DNA of 64,000 bases, taken from Oscarella lobularis (Eukaryota > Porifera > Homoscleromorpha > Homosclerophorida > Oscarellidae). The notes below the pieces were generated by a model that ran no database searches, had not been told where the DNA came from, and saw only the letters and a program-made list of their open reading frames with translations. Location of the stretch: positions 1,054,001 to 1,118,000 of the forward strand of contig NC_089187.1 of the NCBI RefSeq assembly GCF_947507565.1, read 5' to 3'. The position numbers and the translations under genes are program-made. Below, piece after piece: positions 1 to 10,409 of the stretch; position 1 is the stretch's first letter, and every line of letters begins with the position of its first letter.

Positions 1-640
1 TAGAGAAAACGACGTAGAAAGCAATCGCAAACTTCCTAGCAACCCGCGCATGCGCATCGAAAGTCCGCCCTGCTCTCTGTATGTGTGTCCATGGCGCGTA
101 ATCAGCAATTTTGTAACTCCCGCTGGCTTCTCTTCCGTTTTGTTGTGCATCCTCAAAACAGTTGGTCTTCTCAAGCCGAGTGCACGTTTTATCTGTCGTG
201 GCTTTGAGTAATCGGATTTTGGCAATATGTTAACGGAGGCTCCCGTATCTATGTGGAAGGTCACTTTGTGAGACCCGGATGCGAGTCGATACGTAGTAGC
301 CGTTGCCCGTTTTCCTTGCGGCTTCGTGAGCGTGTTGAGCTCTACGTACTCAACTGTGTCGTCAACCTGATGAACGTCCGCTGTTTTCGATCAACACACT
401 CTACCGTAATGAGTTCTAATGACCCTTTTCGTTGCAGTTGTGACAGGTCTGCTCTCTCGCTGGGCATTCTGCTCTTTTCGGCTGATCGTTCAATCCTCAT
501 CAAGTGCATTTCGGACCCTGACTACTGTAATCATCTGGCTTCGCCGTCTGTCTTCTTGGCGATTTCGATGCTTGAGTAGTGGGCGTCTTCTCCGACTTCT
601 CTGATTTCTTTCCACCACGCCCTCTTCCGCGGCTTTTTCT
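1..640 (-). pseudogene. Ty3/gypsy gag-protease fragment (reverse strand)
   Basis: Read on the minus strand, this stretch encodes an aspartic protease core around 235-258 with the motif FHIDTGASVNILPKS. It is preceded, in another frame, by a zinc-knuckle-like CHNCNEKGH near 430-460. A basic, serine/threonine-rich linker lies further upstream (about 540-640). This order is that of the gag C-terminus and protease of a Ty3/gypsy polyprotein. The zinc knuckle and the protease are in different frames and a stop follows the knuckle, so the copy is dead. The polyprotein would continue leftwards past the window edge. No LTR is visible here. Confidence 0.6.
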
Positions 641-689
641 CAACGACGTGAAGTGCGGCTTCGTACTACGGTGGCCGATACGGGGTTAG

Positions 690-905
690 CACTGCTCACT
701 GCTCGCTTCTCACTGCCCAATCCGGGTCACTTCCCACTGCTCACTGCTTACTTCCTACTCCTCAGTGCTCACTGCTCGATGAAGGTCACTTCCTACTGCT
801 CACTGCTCACTTCTCACTGCCCACTGCTCGATGAAGGCCATTTCCTACTGCTCACTGCTCACTTCTCACTGCCCACTGCTCACTGCTCACTGCTCACTGC
901 TCAGC
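690..905. repeat. CACTGCTCACTG-type minisatellite
   Basis: Irregular tandem repeats of CACTGCTCACT and CACTTCTCACTGC variants, with a longer internal unit containing CGATGAAGG at least twice. A 222-codon open frame across it is produced by the repeat and should not be taken as a protein. Confidence 0.8.
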
Positions 906-991
906 TCACTTCCGGGAATTGCTGCATTGTGAGTGAACGTTCGTTCTACCTTTGGTTTTACTCCTGCTACGTCTCTCTAAAGGCTGCACAA

Positions 992-2564
992 ATGTCTTCA
1001 ATTAGTTTGCCGGGTCTAGGAGAAGATGTTGAGGAAAGTTTGCTGCAGTTGATCGAAGAGTACTTCTACGATGGGCTCACGTACGATGAGATGTGCCTAT
1101 TCCTCAATCGGAGGCATGGTCTCAACGTGACAGTACACCAATTAAAAGCGCGCCTCAAGATTTTGGGGCTAAAACGAAGAGGTGCCAATGTTTCCGTTCG
1201 TGAAAGAGAATCAGCCATTAGAGTAAGACCTTTCAATTATTACAGTATCTGCTGTAATGTAATATTGTTTGACAATAAAGGAAGAAAAAGAATCAGCTGG
1301 AAAATTTTGGCTATCGAATGATGTGGCAAAGGCTAAAGCAGAAACATCATATGTCAGTTCCCAGGTATGGTGTTCGTACTTTCACAATTAATAATTACCT
1401 TATGTTGTCTAATCCATGAAGAGACGTTGTGATGTTCATATGACGTCATACTGACCATGACGGAGCGTTGCAAAGGCGTCGGAGAAGGCTGAAACGTAGG
1501 GTTTATGTCAACAAGGTCAATCCATTATTCAATTAGTCTTCTCTGTGTAATCATAACATTGCTAAGGGTCCGGATTACCTGTGGCATATGACAAACTGAA
1601 ACCGTACGGGTTTGCCATACATGGCTGCATTGACAAATAATGACCCTCTTGTCACCTGCAATTATTACTTAAAGTGCCTAAAGGAGTTAAAAGGTGCAAA
1701 CAGAGCAATATTTCTTTCAACGACTATATTACATTGTTGTTGGTTCATAAGGAGTACCAAGAGTGGTGCGATCTGACAGAGGCACCGACGATTGCCGTTG
1801 TTCAAAAGTTTTGCGTCATAAAGATACGGACGACATGAAAGGAGATAAAAGCTTATTGTGTGGACGATCTACAGCTAACCAGGTTAAAGAAGTGGAAAAT
1901 TGCACTTAGAACTGATTCTTATTAAAATCATAGAGAATTGAGTCTTGGAGGGGGGGCATCTTGGCAAAAATGGCGCAGGTTTCTGGATGGATTTTTTAAG
2001 TTGCTGTCAATGGTATCGTGGACTTTGAGTCAAACATCACTTCTTTTTAGGATCTGCAGGACACAGGAAAGTTGGACTTAACTTCAAACTTTCATAAGTA
2101 CTGTTACTCTGCGCGTTCTAACGTTTTTAAACACTATTTCTTAGGGACTGTGTTCGATACTGCTTTATGAATGTAATACAAAATAGCTAAACAAAATAGC
2201 TCGCGCGTGGAACTTTCATCGCGTTAGGAAAAGCAAGCAGGCGGAATCACCCGCAGGAATTCCAGAGCTTCTATACCATGCTCCAGAAATTGAAGGTTTG
2301 ACTATAATAAAGATACCTCTAGATATACAATGTCCACCTTGTAATTTAGGGGGTCGATTTAATTTGGATGTCAATGATCTACAGGAGGTGAATATTGATC
2401 AATACAGAAGGCCAAAGCCCATGCCTCTTTCCAATGACTTCAAAAATTTGGCCGACAAACTACTGGCAGATAATGGAAGGCAGCAACCCGGAAATGTGGA
2501 CGAAGCACTGGATGCTTTTTCTCTCATCGTGGACACGATTGCTGACGACATGGAAGAAAATTAG
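992..2564 (+). pseudogene. IS3EU-type integrase-like transposase, decayed
   Basis: Three parts of the eukaryotic IS3-like (rve/integrase-core) transposase family can be read in order. The N-terminal helix-turn-helix region starts at the ATG at 992 and contains GLTYDEMCLFLNRRHGLN and LKARLKILGLKRRG. The integrase core includes YDKLKPYGFAIHGCID, whose last Asp codon at 1632 is the expected first catalytic residue, followed by NDPLVT and LKELKGA and, near 1765, VRSDRGTDD with the second Asp. The C-terminal region at 2223-2564 contains AGIPELLYHAPEIEG and ends DDMEEN. The parts lie in different frames with stops between (for instance directly after CID), so the gene is inactive. No terminal repeats were found. 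The family assignment rests on remembered family motifs. Confidence 0.7.
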
Positions 2565-2762
2565 ATAAATGAAGGTTTTTCTGTCATGTTTAAACTTTTG
2601 CCGTAGCGTCAAACAACTTCTTTACAATTGAACCAAACAAAAAAAGAAGTGTTACACGCATGAAAGTCATTTTCAACCCAACTCGTTAGAGCAACTCAGA
2701 TCTCTCAAGAAAATCAACTCCAAACAAAATTAGAGCAACAAAAGCGTTTACCATAAAACAAA

Positions 2763-3980
2763 TCAGTATCTAATTGTCATTTCTCTTAGATCGGCCGCAA
2801 TTCTCATCATCGTTGGACGATCCTTGGGGGAATAGGCAAGGCACTTTTCACAAAGGGACGTGAGGTGAATTGGAACGTGCGCGAGGCAAAGCGGCTGAGC
2901 AGACTGAACAAGAAGGGTAGCTAACTCAACGGCTGTAACAAGGGAACCCCACGCTCTCATTCCGGTAGCTATCCCAACCAGAATGAGCCCAAATGCCCAA
3001 ACATCAGACGCAAAACCAAATTTTCTTTGAAGTGCCGTCTCCGGAGAAATATAACTCGGCGTTCCATCGGAGCCACAAGAAGTGTGGCCACACTTGTTTT
3101 GACTCTCGCTAGGCCCATTTCGCAAAGATAGACGTTTTCTCATCCTTCATCAACCTATGGTACAGGTAAGTGGTTTTATGTACATGTATTTTTAAAAAAG
3201 AGAAATGTCTGACTCTTGTTCCAAAATATTTGCCGGTTTCAAATCTCTGTGGACCAGCGGATACTTTAACCCGTGCATGTAAGCCAAAGCAGAGGCCTCT
3301 TTCTCTGCAAAGGATATAATCTGCTTTGGAAGGATAGTTTCTTTATTCTGTAAATAGATCACGGTTTAATTACTATTACATACAGGAGAAGGCTCACCTT
3401 AAAAATAAAAGTCATCCATTTTTCTACCAGATATGTAGCTGGTGACAAAGTAATAAAAATGATGAATCTTTGGCGTAAGCCATGAAACGTTTAAATGATA
3501 TCGGGGTGCCTCAAGTTCCTAGTGTATTTAGAAACCTAACAACTGGCATATTGTGTATGAGGGTACTCACTCCAATGACTTTAGCTCCTCTTCAGCGTAC
3601 TCTTTCTCGATGCCGTAGCCACGAATTTTTTTCACTGCGCAAATCGTTCCTCGAAAAACACCTTTAAAAACTTCTCCATATCCACCAGCGCCTATTTTGT
3701 CCTTATTTCAAATTCTGTTAAAGAAACTTCTAGTAAGTCTACAGCAAAGAAGTTTTACAAGAATGCCAGGCATGAATGCTAAAATTTTACCAGTAATAGG
3801 ACAGATTTCATTATATCCTTGCCTTCCAGTTATCGGTTTCTCTTCTATAATCAGTGTGAGTGATAAAGGAACGCCTTCGTACGTAAGAATGAATCTTACT
3901 GGCTGTAGAAGCAATGAAAGCGCTTGTAGCTTGTGCAGCCGGCTGGAGAAATGGATTGAACAAAGCTCTGTAAGCAAACG
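2763..3980 (-). pseudogene. TKL/RLK-like protein kinase, multi-exon, damaged
   Basis: Minus-strand exons encode kinase motifs in the right order: glycine loop GAGGYGEVFKG and the lysine strand CAVKKI near 3580-3690, an alpha-C/beta-4 part with LRHPDII near 3500, catalytic loop LVHRDLKPAN near 3255-3290, then GTPSYISPE, SDVWAFGLIL and CLAYSPKDRPTM in the last exon (2763-3143). HRDLKPAN with a basic residue before Asp and the RPTM ending fit TKL-type Ser/Thr kinases. Upstream exon 3708-3977 encodes an unrecognised segment. A TAA directly after HPDII and frame changes around the glycine-loop exon indicate a pseudogene unless the splicing is unusual. The activation segment lacks a clear DFG in the exons I could join. 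Confidence 0.7.
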
Positions 3981-4400
3981 TTATACAAAAGCGTTCCTGT
4001 AAGTACTGTTAAGCAATTCTTTTACCGGAACGCTGCAAACTGCCAATCTCGCCACGCGTATTTTTTGACTGAATCATAATCTCAAGTAATTCCTTGAATA
4101 CATAGCAAATTTAGCTTTACCCAATCCTTGATGTCGCACAGTTCCTACCGGCGCAAGACGAGCCGCTCTTCATCACAAGGGGTTTATTCTGTCCCAATTA
4201 GACATTGATTTGTCATGGTCGGCGGACGAAGCCACAAAACGTTTTCTGGAAGCCTTCAATGACTTCCTGGGTAAAAGACAGATAGAGAAAACTTTACAAT
4301 GGCAACCCATAATGCTTTCATTGGACTGTGCCTAGACTGACTTTTATGATTTTATGTGGGAACAAGCTTGTTTGCCCCAAAGTTGCTCACGATGAAAACA
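3981..4400. other. No clear gene; possible exon near 4130-4270
   Basis: A plus-strand open stretch (about 4190-4272) reads QLDIDLSWSADEATKRFLEA and stops at a GT that could be a splice donor. I do not recognise the protein. Nothing else is supportable here. Confidence 0.25.
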
Positions 4401-4645
4401 CGATGGAGGAAGTAGTTTAGACATTGACTCATAATCAAGAAGGGAAAGGATATGGAAAGCGTAGTGAAGACAATTACGCATATATAATAATAAGAAGGGG
4501 AAAAGGACGATCGAGGGAGTAGTCTAGACACTGACTCATAAACAATAACAAGAAAAGAAAGGACCATATAGGGCATATTCTAGACATTGACTCATAAATA
4601 ATATTAAGAAGGGAAAGGACGAAGGAGGCATAGATATTAGAGAGA
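4385..4645. repeat. Degenerate tandem repeat, about 60-100 bp units
   Basis: Three or four diverged copies of a unit with TAGACATTGACTCATAA followed by AAGAAGGGAAAGGAC, at about 4419, 4524 and 4583. Confidence 0.7.
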
Positions 4646-4985
4646 GAGGGATTGGCAACACCTGTCTGTCACGTGACTTTTCATGACCCTATGGTAGTTG
4701 ACGACGGCACACCTGTGGATGGGCTGTGGGCGTAGCGCGCACGGACCCGGGGCGGATGGGGTGCGCCGTTTCTCCGGGGAGACTCATTCCGGCCGGTGCG
4801 GATACCAATCCAAACCCCCTTACACTCGCCAACGAGACGCTCGGGATCGTTGGCGACCCCCAAGGACGGGACGAAGCTCCCCGTGGACTCAAATTACACT
4901 CAACCGCAGTGATTCGTACGACGTATACGGGACCTCAGCGACTATCGACAAAAGGTTTTCTGATGCGATAAATAGCGCTCTCCGC

Positions 4986-5175
4986 TTAAGTCGCCGCTAA
5001 TCGGCGCGAGAAACTCGCCAGATCACGCGCATCCATCCGGAAAAGGCGCGTGTAAGCGTCGCTACGCCACCGGCCGAGCGTTCGAATCGTCGAGTCTTCC
5101 ATCCCCGCTGCCGGAGCCAATGTCGCTGTTGTGGATTTTGTCGCATGCGTATGTTTAGTATAGTCACGGGTCCCG
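4986..5175 (-). pseudogene. Tyrosine recombinase C-terminus (DIRS/Crypton type)
   Basis: The minus strand reads AAGMEDSTIRTLGRWRSDAY followed by TRLFRMDARDLASFSRRLA and a stop. This matches the last part of eukaryotic tyrosine recombinases, where the LGRW..DAY..Y/F segment carries the catalytic His/Trp and Tyr positions; here the expected final Tyr appears as Phe or Leu. The expected HSFRIGAA block upstream is degraded to HATKSTTATLA. The reading ends abruptly where the gypsy gag region begins at about 5175. It is therefore a fragment of a DIRS-like or Crypton-like element, or of a captured recombinase. Confidence 0.6.
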
Positions 5176-5419
5176 GGAATTGACCCCGGCGTGACCAGAG
5201 AAATAAAACCAACACACTCAACTCTCCAGCGCGATCCGCTCCCTCGTCGCCCTCCAAATACCCCGGTCGACCCAGCACAACATCCGGTGGAAAATCCGGG
5301 TAGCCGAGCGCGTCGGAGGGGACTGACGCTGCCTGTGGCGTCCGAGCCGGCCGATCGACGAACTAACGGCTGGACCGTGAGTCGTCGGTCGGATAGCGCT
5401 AACGGTTCGGCGGCGGTGG

Positions 5420-7015
5420 GTGGCGTCGTCGTCTCCTCCCCGCCGGCTACGACGACGAAAAGAGCGACTGCGGTCGGCCGGGCTGGCCTACGACGGGGGA
5501 GGTCCACGCGAGCCACAACAACGTCTCGCGCCGACCACGCGCAACTGTCGGAGTGCACGAGCCGAACGGCACGATGCCGAAGGCGAAGAAAAAACCTACG
5601 CCGGTAGCGCGCTACGCCCTATCGCCGTCCTACGGGGGCTACGAGCGGCGCCCATCACGCCGACGACGCCGGCGAGACAAAAACCGATGACGCGAGCCGC
5701 GAGACAACTACTGACGCCGCCAGCGACGGCGACGAGGACGAACGAAGGAGACGGCGAAGACGCAACGCCCGTGCGGCAACAAGATAGCGTCCGACGGCGC
5801 CAAGACCACTCGAGATCGCTCTACAAATTTTACGGATACAACTTCGAGGAGTTGCGAAACTGGCTATTCCAGATCGACGCGATAGCCGAAGCCGACGACT
5901 GGGACGGCAGCGAGAAGCTGAGGAACGCGAGAGTTGCACTCGCTGGCCGCGCCCAGACAGAAGTCGTCGCATTCGAACGACAAAAGGAGAAACAAGGCCG
6001 CGTCGTGACGTGGACAACGTTCACAGCCTTCCTGAAGCGGAAGTTCGGTCCCAGCGACCCTCAAGTCTATTATACTGAAAAACTCATCGAGTGCAAACAA
6101 GAGGCCCGAGAGGACGTCGAATCCTACTCGACTCGATTCCGGACACTTGTTTGCGAATTACTTAAAGCTGACCCCGCAGCGCTGTCGGAAGGGATGCAAA
6201 TCCAACATTTCAAGAACGGACTTCGACACGAGTTTGGCGCGGAGATCATGCGCTCGGCGCCGAGCAGCCTCGACAATGCGGAAGCGGCGCGTGTCGGAGA
6301 ACGGATTTGGAAAGCGGGCGCCAAAGCGGCAAGCGAATGCTTGACCGTGGGAGCGGGAGCGCAGTACGCGAAACCGGAGACTAGTCGGCGAGCTTCAAAC
6401 AACCGGAACCGCCACGAGCCATCGCGAACAACATCGCGAACGACAAGCCGTGGCCGATCAGACGCGTCGGATCTGGGAACGATCATCCTAACACAAACTC
6501 GTCTACTCGAAGAACTCGTTGAGCATCAGCGAGGGATACGAGAGGCTCTCGACAAGCAGGCACGCACGCTGGAACAACTCAAACCCTCTCCAAAACGATG
6601 CGATTACTGTGGCAAAAAGGGACACACGATAGAGAAGTGCTACCGTCGGAGGAACGATCTGGAGAAGACAAAACGCGAGGGCGAGTTTCCGACGGTAGCG
6701 GGGGCGGTCCACTCAATCGGAACTGGGAGTGACGACGAGATGCAAATAGACGGGATAACAGTTGGCGGTGGTCGACCGACGCGAATTCTGTTCGACTCCG
6801 GCGCAGAGGTATCGCTCGTGTCGCGAGACTTTCTCGATGAAATTGGAATGACGATTACTGGAGTATGGAGCGATAAACCGGCAAATATTCAGTGCCTCGA
6901 TATATTCTGTGTTTTCGTGGAATTATGCTGTGACGTCACAGCATGTATGAAAAGTAAACGCACGTTGACATATATATGCAGTGACGTCACAGCATATATA
7001 GTAAACCCACGTTGA
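5420..7015 (+). pseudogene. Ty3/gypsy gag-protease, 3'-truncated
   Basis: A long open frame. After a basic, low-complexity leader it encodes a retrotransposon gag domain from about 5815 (LYKFYGYNFEELRNWLFQID, then TFTAFLKRKFG and YSTRFRTLV), a CCHC zinc knuckle CDYCGKKGHTIEKC near 6598, and the protease start ILFDSGAEVSLVSRDFLD near 6785-6830. About 20 codons after the active site the frame runs into the CRE repeat array (6926 on), so flap, RT, RNase H and integrase are missing. The AATAAA and GC-rich sequence at 5170-5420 may be the leader or remains of the 5' LTR; no LTR pair is present in the window. Confidence 0.8.
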
Positions 7016-7146
7016 CATATATATGCAGTGACGTCACAGCAGTGACGTCACAGCATATATAGTAAACCCACGTTGACATATATGCAGTGACGTCACAGCA
7101 TATATAGTAAACCCACGTTGACATATATATGCAGTGACGTCACTGC
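6926..7146. repeat. 47-bp tandem array carrying six perfect CRE sites
   Basis: The unit GCAGTGACGTCACAGCATAT plus AGTAAACCCACGTTGACATAT is repeated about five times. Perfect TGACGTCA palindromes start at 6931, 6982, 7029, 7043, 7088 and 7135. The two at 7029 and 7043 are only 14 bp apart through a local duplication. CRE palindromes bind CREB/ATF bZIP factors, and such arrays upstream of a TATA box usually act as enhancers. The array ends 6-10 bp before a TATA box. Confidence 0.85.
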
Positions 7147-7151
7147 ATATA

Positions 7152-7158
7152 TATAAAA
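7152..7158 (+). promoter_or_regulatory. TATA box downstream of the CRE array
   Basis: TATAAAA lies directly after the last CRE (7135-7142). Transcription would be expected to start near 7180, in the pyrimidine-rich TCTTCCTCTCGCTTCC. Confidence 0.55.
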
Positions 7159-7179
7159 TGCGCGCGGTAATGTCTTCCT

Positions 7180-7745
7180 CTCGCTTCCTGCCAGCGTGCG
7201 CTATTTGTCCCAATTCACTGCTCCCTTTCGCCAGGAGGACACCGAAGCGGCCGACGAGCGTAGAGAAGCCGTCGACGACCCTCCTCTTCGCTTCAGGTGA
7301 GTTCTGAAAGGCATTGGTGGAGTGGAAGAGGGGCGCGCTGCGCGGGAGTCGGCTGTTCCGCTCTTTGCTGGCACCCGAACCGCCTCGGCTCGCGCCGGTA
7401 GGCTTTATGAGACTGCCTTGCGTCATTGAAAGACGCATCGGCTTAGTCTAACCGGAAGTGCGGAGTCGAGCGATGGTGTTCTCCTCGTCATGTTTTCTGA
7501 CTTCTTAGGCTGCTGACGTCGCAGGAAGAAAAAACGAAGATGAAGAGTAGCCGGAAGACGGCTACAAAGGAAACGAGTAAGTTGTAGATACGTTTTTCGA
7601 GTTTCTGTCTTGAATCCTTTCTCTTTTATTTTTTACATGTTATCTAGATGAAGTTGAAGACTTTCAGAAGATTTTGAATTTTTCTATTTTTTTTGTATTT
7701 TTTATAATTACTTTTGAAAATAAAGTTTCTGAACTTTAATTTCTT
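7180..7745 (+). CDS. Candidate small spliced unit, 42-aa membrane peptide
   Basis: After the TATA box a plausible three-exon unit can be built: a non-coding exon to 7296 with donor GTGAGT, an intron to 7508 ending in TTCTTAG, exon 7509-7576 with the first ATG at 7540, donor GTAAGT, a pyrimidine-rich acceptor ending TATCTAG, and exon 7648-7739. The spliced frame starts MKSSRKTATKET, then has an acidic stretch and a hydrophobic segment ILNFSIFFVFFIITF that could span a membrane, and stops at TAA 7737. AATAAA lies at 7719-7724, inside the frame. The overlap with the polyadenylation signal and the A/T bias mean the coding reading may be fortuitous. The promoter-intron-polyA arrangement is better supported than the peptide. 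Confidence 0.35.
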
Positions 7746-8499
7746 GTGTCTGAAAAAACGCAATAACACCTTCCAACTTCACCGCAAAAATCAATTTTGA
7801 AATTCGCTATTGCTTTCCAAATATACAAAAATATATGTAAAAATTAGCGGTTATTGATTTCTGTAACGGCAACTTTAAATCAATTGAAACTTGAAACAAA
7901 GAGAGAACGTAATTTTTGAAATTTTTTGAGTCTAAGCTTGTTGTCTAAAAGTGTAATTACAAAGAAATATTCATTTTTGAAAATTGCATCCGGGACCGTC
8001 CGTTTTTAATCGTGAATAACTCGTCAACGGATTGTCCGATTTCAAAACTTTTTGCACAGATCAAATCGTCTACTGATTCTGCATAAGAAAAAGTAAAATT
8101 AGAAAATTTGAGCAAAATTTGCCATAATTCGCAACCATCGGCGCAACGCGCTTAAAGTTACATGAATGTGGCCGAAGCCTTTAGGACTTGCGCCAGGCTG
8201 CAAGTCGTTTTGCGAACCAGCTGTCGTAGCCGCTGCTGACCAGCACGGTTCAATGCCCGTGTAGGCAACTAGGTAAACTGTGGAATTGCAATTGAATCCG
8301 TTCTTTCTCAGCCGAGCAATCGACACTTTTCGCATAGTGGCGAGAAAAGCTCACAAATTTAGCTCCAAATTGCAACGCTTAGAGACACGGCAGTGCTAAG
8401 TCCATTTTCATTTCAATATGGTCAGACTTCTATTTCAGAAAGTCGCAATTAGGGTTCAAAGGTATATTGAAAGCTCTAACGCGCGCTACAAAAGACTTG
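7746..8499. other. A/T-rich sequence without recognisable gene
   Basis: Short open frames only. The 8099-8335 reverse frame has no recognisable motifs. I see no repeats beyond A/T richness. Confidence 0.5.
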
Positions 8500-8507
8500 T
8501 CTCGACC

Positions 8508-9441
8508 CAGGGGGGGTTGTGCGCTACCGCGCGCTAGAGACACACCTTTTTTGGAAAGTCGTTTCTTTCTGCTCTAGCAGCAGCAGCAAATACAAACACC
8601 AATTCGAGGAGTTGCTTTTGAAGGTAGATTGCTGTCTGTGGGGTTTTGGTGACGGCCACTGGCTTTCTGCGCGACTTACCACCCTCTCCCTTTTTCCGCG
8701 TCTACTGCCTAAACCGTGCTTGTTCCGCTCTCGCTTTTTTGCCAAATGTCTTTCTACTGCCTGTATAAAAGTGCTCGATTTTTGAGGCGCAGTCCTACTC
8801 GTCTTCTAGTAGGCTTTCTTCAATGGCGACGGATTTTAGGCACCAGAACTAAGGCTGAAGCCGACTCTAAAAGTGCTTTGTGCAAAGATCCTAGTAGCTT
8901 CGGTCTTCTTCGCCACTTCAGGACTTCGGACGGCAACAAAAGCGTCGTCGGGCGCTGGAGAATCGAGTCCTCACGTGCAGCTTCCGGCTACTAGATGAGC
9001 TACATCTGCTCTCCTCCACACGGACCACAGCTGCTTAATTGTACAAGGAGGGGTCAAGGCAAGGTAATCCCGCGTTTGTAAGCCCGCTGTTGATGCACTT
9101 CAGCGAGGTACAGACCCAATCTGAGCTAAATGGCTCCATAACTGCAAACAGCCTAACTAAGAGGAGCGCCTCAAAAATTGGCAGGCTTCTACAACCTATC
9201 AGACGTCGATTTGAGCAATAAAACCTAGTACACGCTTGGAAGTCTACACCGGTTTCGCGTCGCAAAATAGGCGGTTCACTTCTGCTAAACTATACCTTCG
9301 GTTGACAAAAATACCCCTTGAGACATCATTTCGTAATGTAACTAACAGCGTGATGTAGCGAAATCGACGAACTTCTAATGAAAAACGTCGATTTCGAGGA
9401 ATAGCCTTGTCTCTAGCGCGCGGTAGCGCACAACCCCCCTG
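8508..9441. mobile_element. Non-autonomous hAT-type transposon, 934 bp, perfect 8-bp TSD
   Basis: Terminal inverted repeats of about 33 bp begin CAGGGGGGTTGTGCGC, continue TACCGCGCGCTAGAGAC, and match at 8508 and 9441 (the left copy has one extra G). The element is flanked on both sides by TCTCGACC (8500-8507 and 9442-9449). CAGGG termini with an 8-bp duplication are diagnostic of the hAT superfamily. The interior (short unrelated frames at 8519-8785 and 9035-9265) encodes no transposase, so it depends on a partner elsewhere. The perfect duplication indicates a fairly recent insertion. Confidence 0.9.
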
Positions 9442-9449
9442 TCTCGACC

Positions 9450-10093
9450 GTTTTTCAATGAAAAACCGACTATTAGACTAGTCGCTAAGTCTCGAATGTA
9501 TTTTCGTGATCTTCCTAAAGACATCGGTAACGGTAAAATTCGCACCCGTTGTACAGTAGCGTCGTTCGCGAAATCCTGCGTCTTTTTTAATCAGCGGCTT
9601 AGACGCTGCTTTATAGGTGGTCATGTGTTGTTTGCGCTTACGTAAACTGCGATATTTTCTACAGAATGCCAATCGTAACCCTATCCCAAACCCTAACCTA
9701 ACCCTACCATGTGCGTACGCACATGCGTTGTTCAAGCCGATCGACGAGCGAAAGTCTGATGCCGACGTCTTTCCGCCACTTCTAATCGCGCAAGCGAATG
9801 GCTGCGGTTGCAAGCAAGCTGTGAATTGGCAAGAATCGTTGAAAGCGGCACCTTCGAGTACAAGCTCGTCATTTTGCCGAATTTCTAGTAAAAGGCGAAT
9901 CGAATTAGGACGAAAATCCGCTGAAGGGAAACAAAGAACCGTACAGTAGGTTATTTAATTAAAAATTAAAGTGTTTTTTTTGCAAAAAATTTTATGTAAC
10001 AAATTTATTGATTAATTAATAAAAGCTTGAGCAAAATTCTGATGTGTAACGAAAACAAACAATTTTATCGATCATAGTCCTAATGCTGCTTTG
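9450..10093. other. No recognisable gene
   Basis: Opposed open frames of about 110 codons at 9478-9813 (-) and 9617-9949 (+) overlap each other and show no family motifs. The right part is A/T-rich. Confidence 0.4.
9676..9708. repeat. Degenerate CCCTAA telomere-like tract
   Basis: Reads AACCCTATCCCAAACCCTAA then CCTAACCCTACC: about five imperfect animal telomere units, a likely interstitial telomeric remnant. Confidence 0.6.
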
Positions 10094-10172
10094 GCCCGTA
10101 TGTCCGGGTAGGGTAAACGGTTTTCTTCGTTTTTTCCTGAAAAGCCGTTTACCCTACCCGGACATACGGGCA
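10094..10172. repeat. Short near-perfect palindrome (hairpin)
   Basis: Arms GCCCGTATGTCCGGGTAGGG + TAAACGG at 10094-10120 and its complement at 10146-10172, separated by a short T/C-rich loop; with one gap the arms extend to 32 bp. It looks like a minimal foldback or a pair of fused transposon ends. Confidence 0.8.
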
Positions 10173-10409
10173 TCAAACAAAATCAATATTTTCCCACTTT
10201 GCGAGCGAGCTGTTATTGCGCATCATCATATTTGTAATTGTCCTTGTATTTTTTATTACTTATGACGCTTACCGCTCTAAAACACCTTGAGCGCATGCAC
10301 AAAATCGAATTAGGTCTAAAACGTTTTTCATCGTGCAACTGCAGCACGCAATGAGACGCTGATTTACGGTAGGGGTGCAACACAAGCACCCAACAGTAGC
10401 AGTGAACAC

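Noticed and set aside
653-1321. A single 222-codon protein
   Set aside because: Its first half is the CACTGCTC repeat; only the part from the ATG at 992 resembles a family.
7158-7296. ORF starting at the ATG overlapping the TATA box
   Set aside because: It would begin upstream of the expected transcription start and, after the predicted splice, stops two codons later.
9478-9949. Two opposed ~110-codon ORFs as genes
   Set aside because: They overlap on opposite strands and show no motif or splice context.
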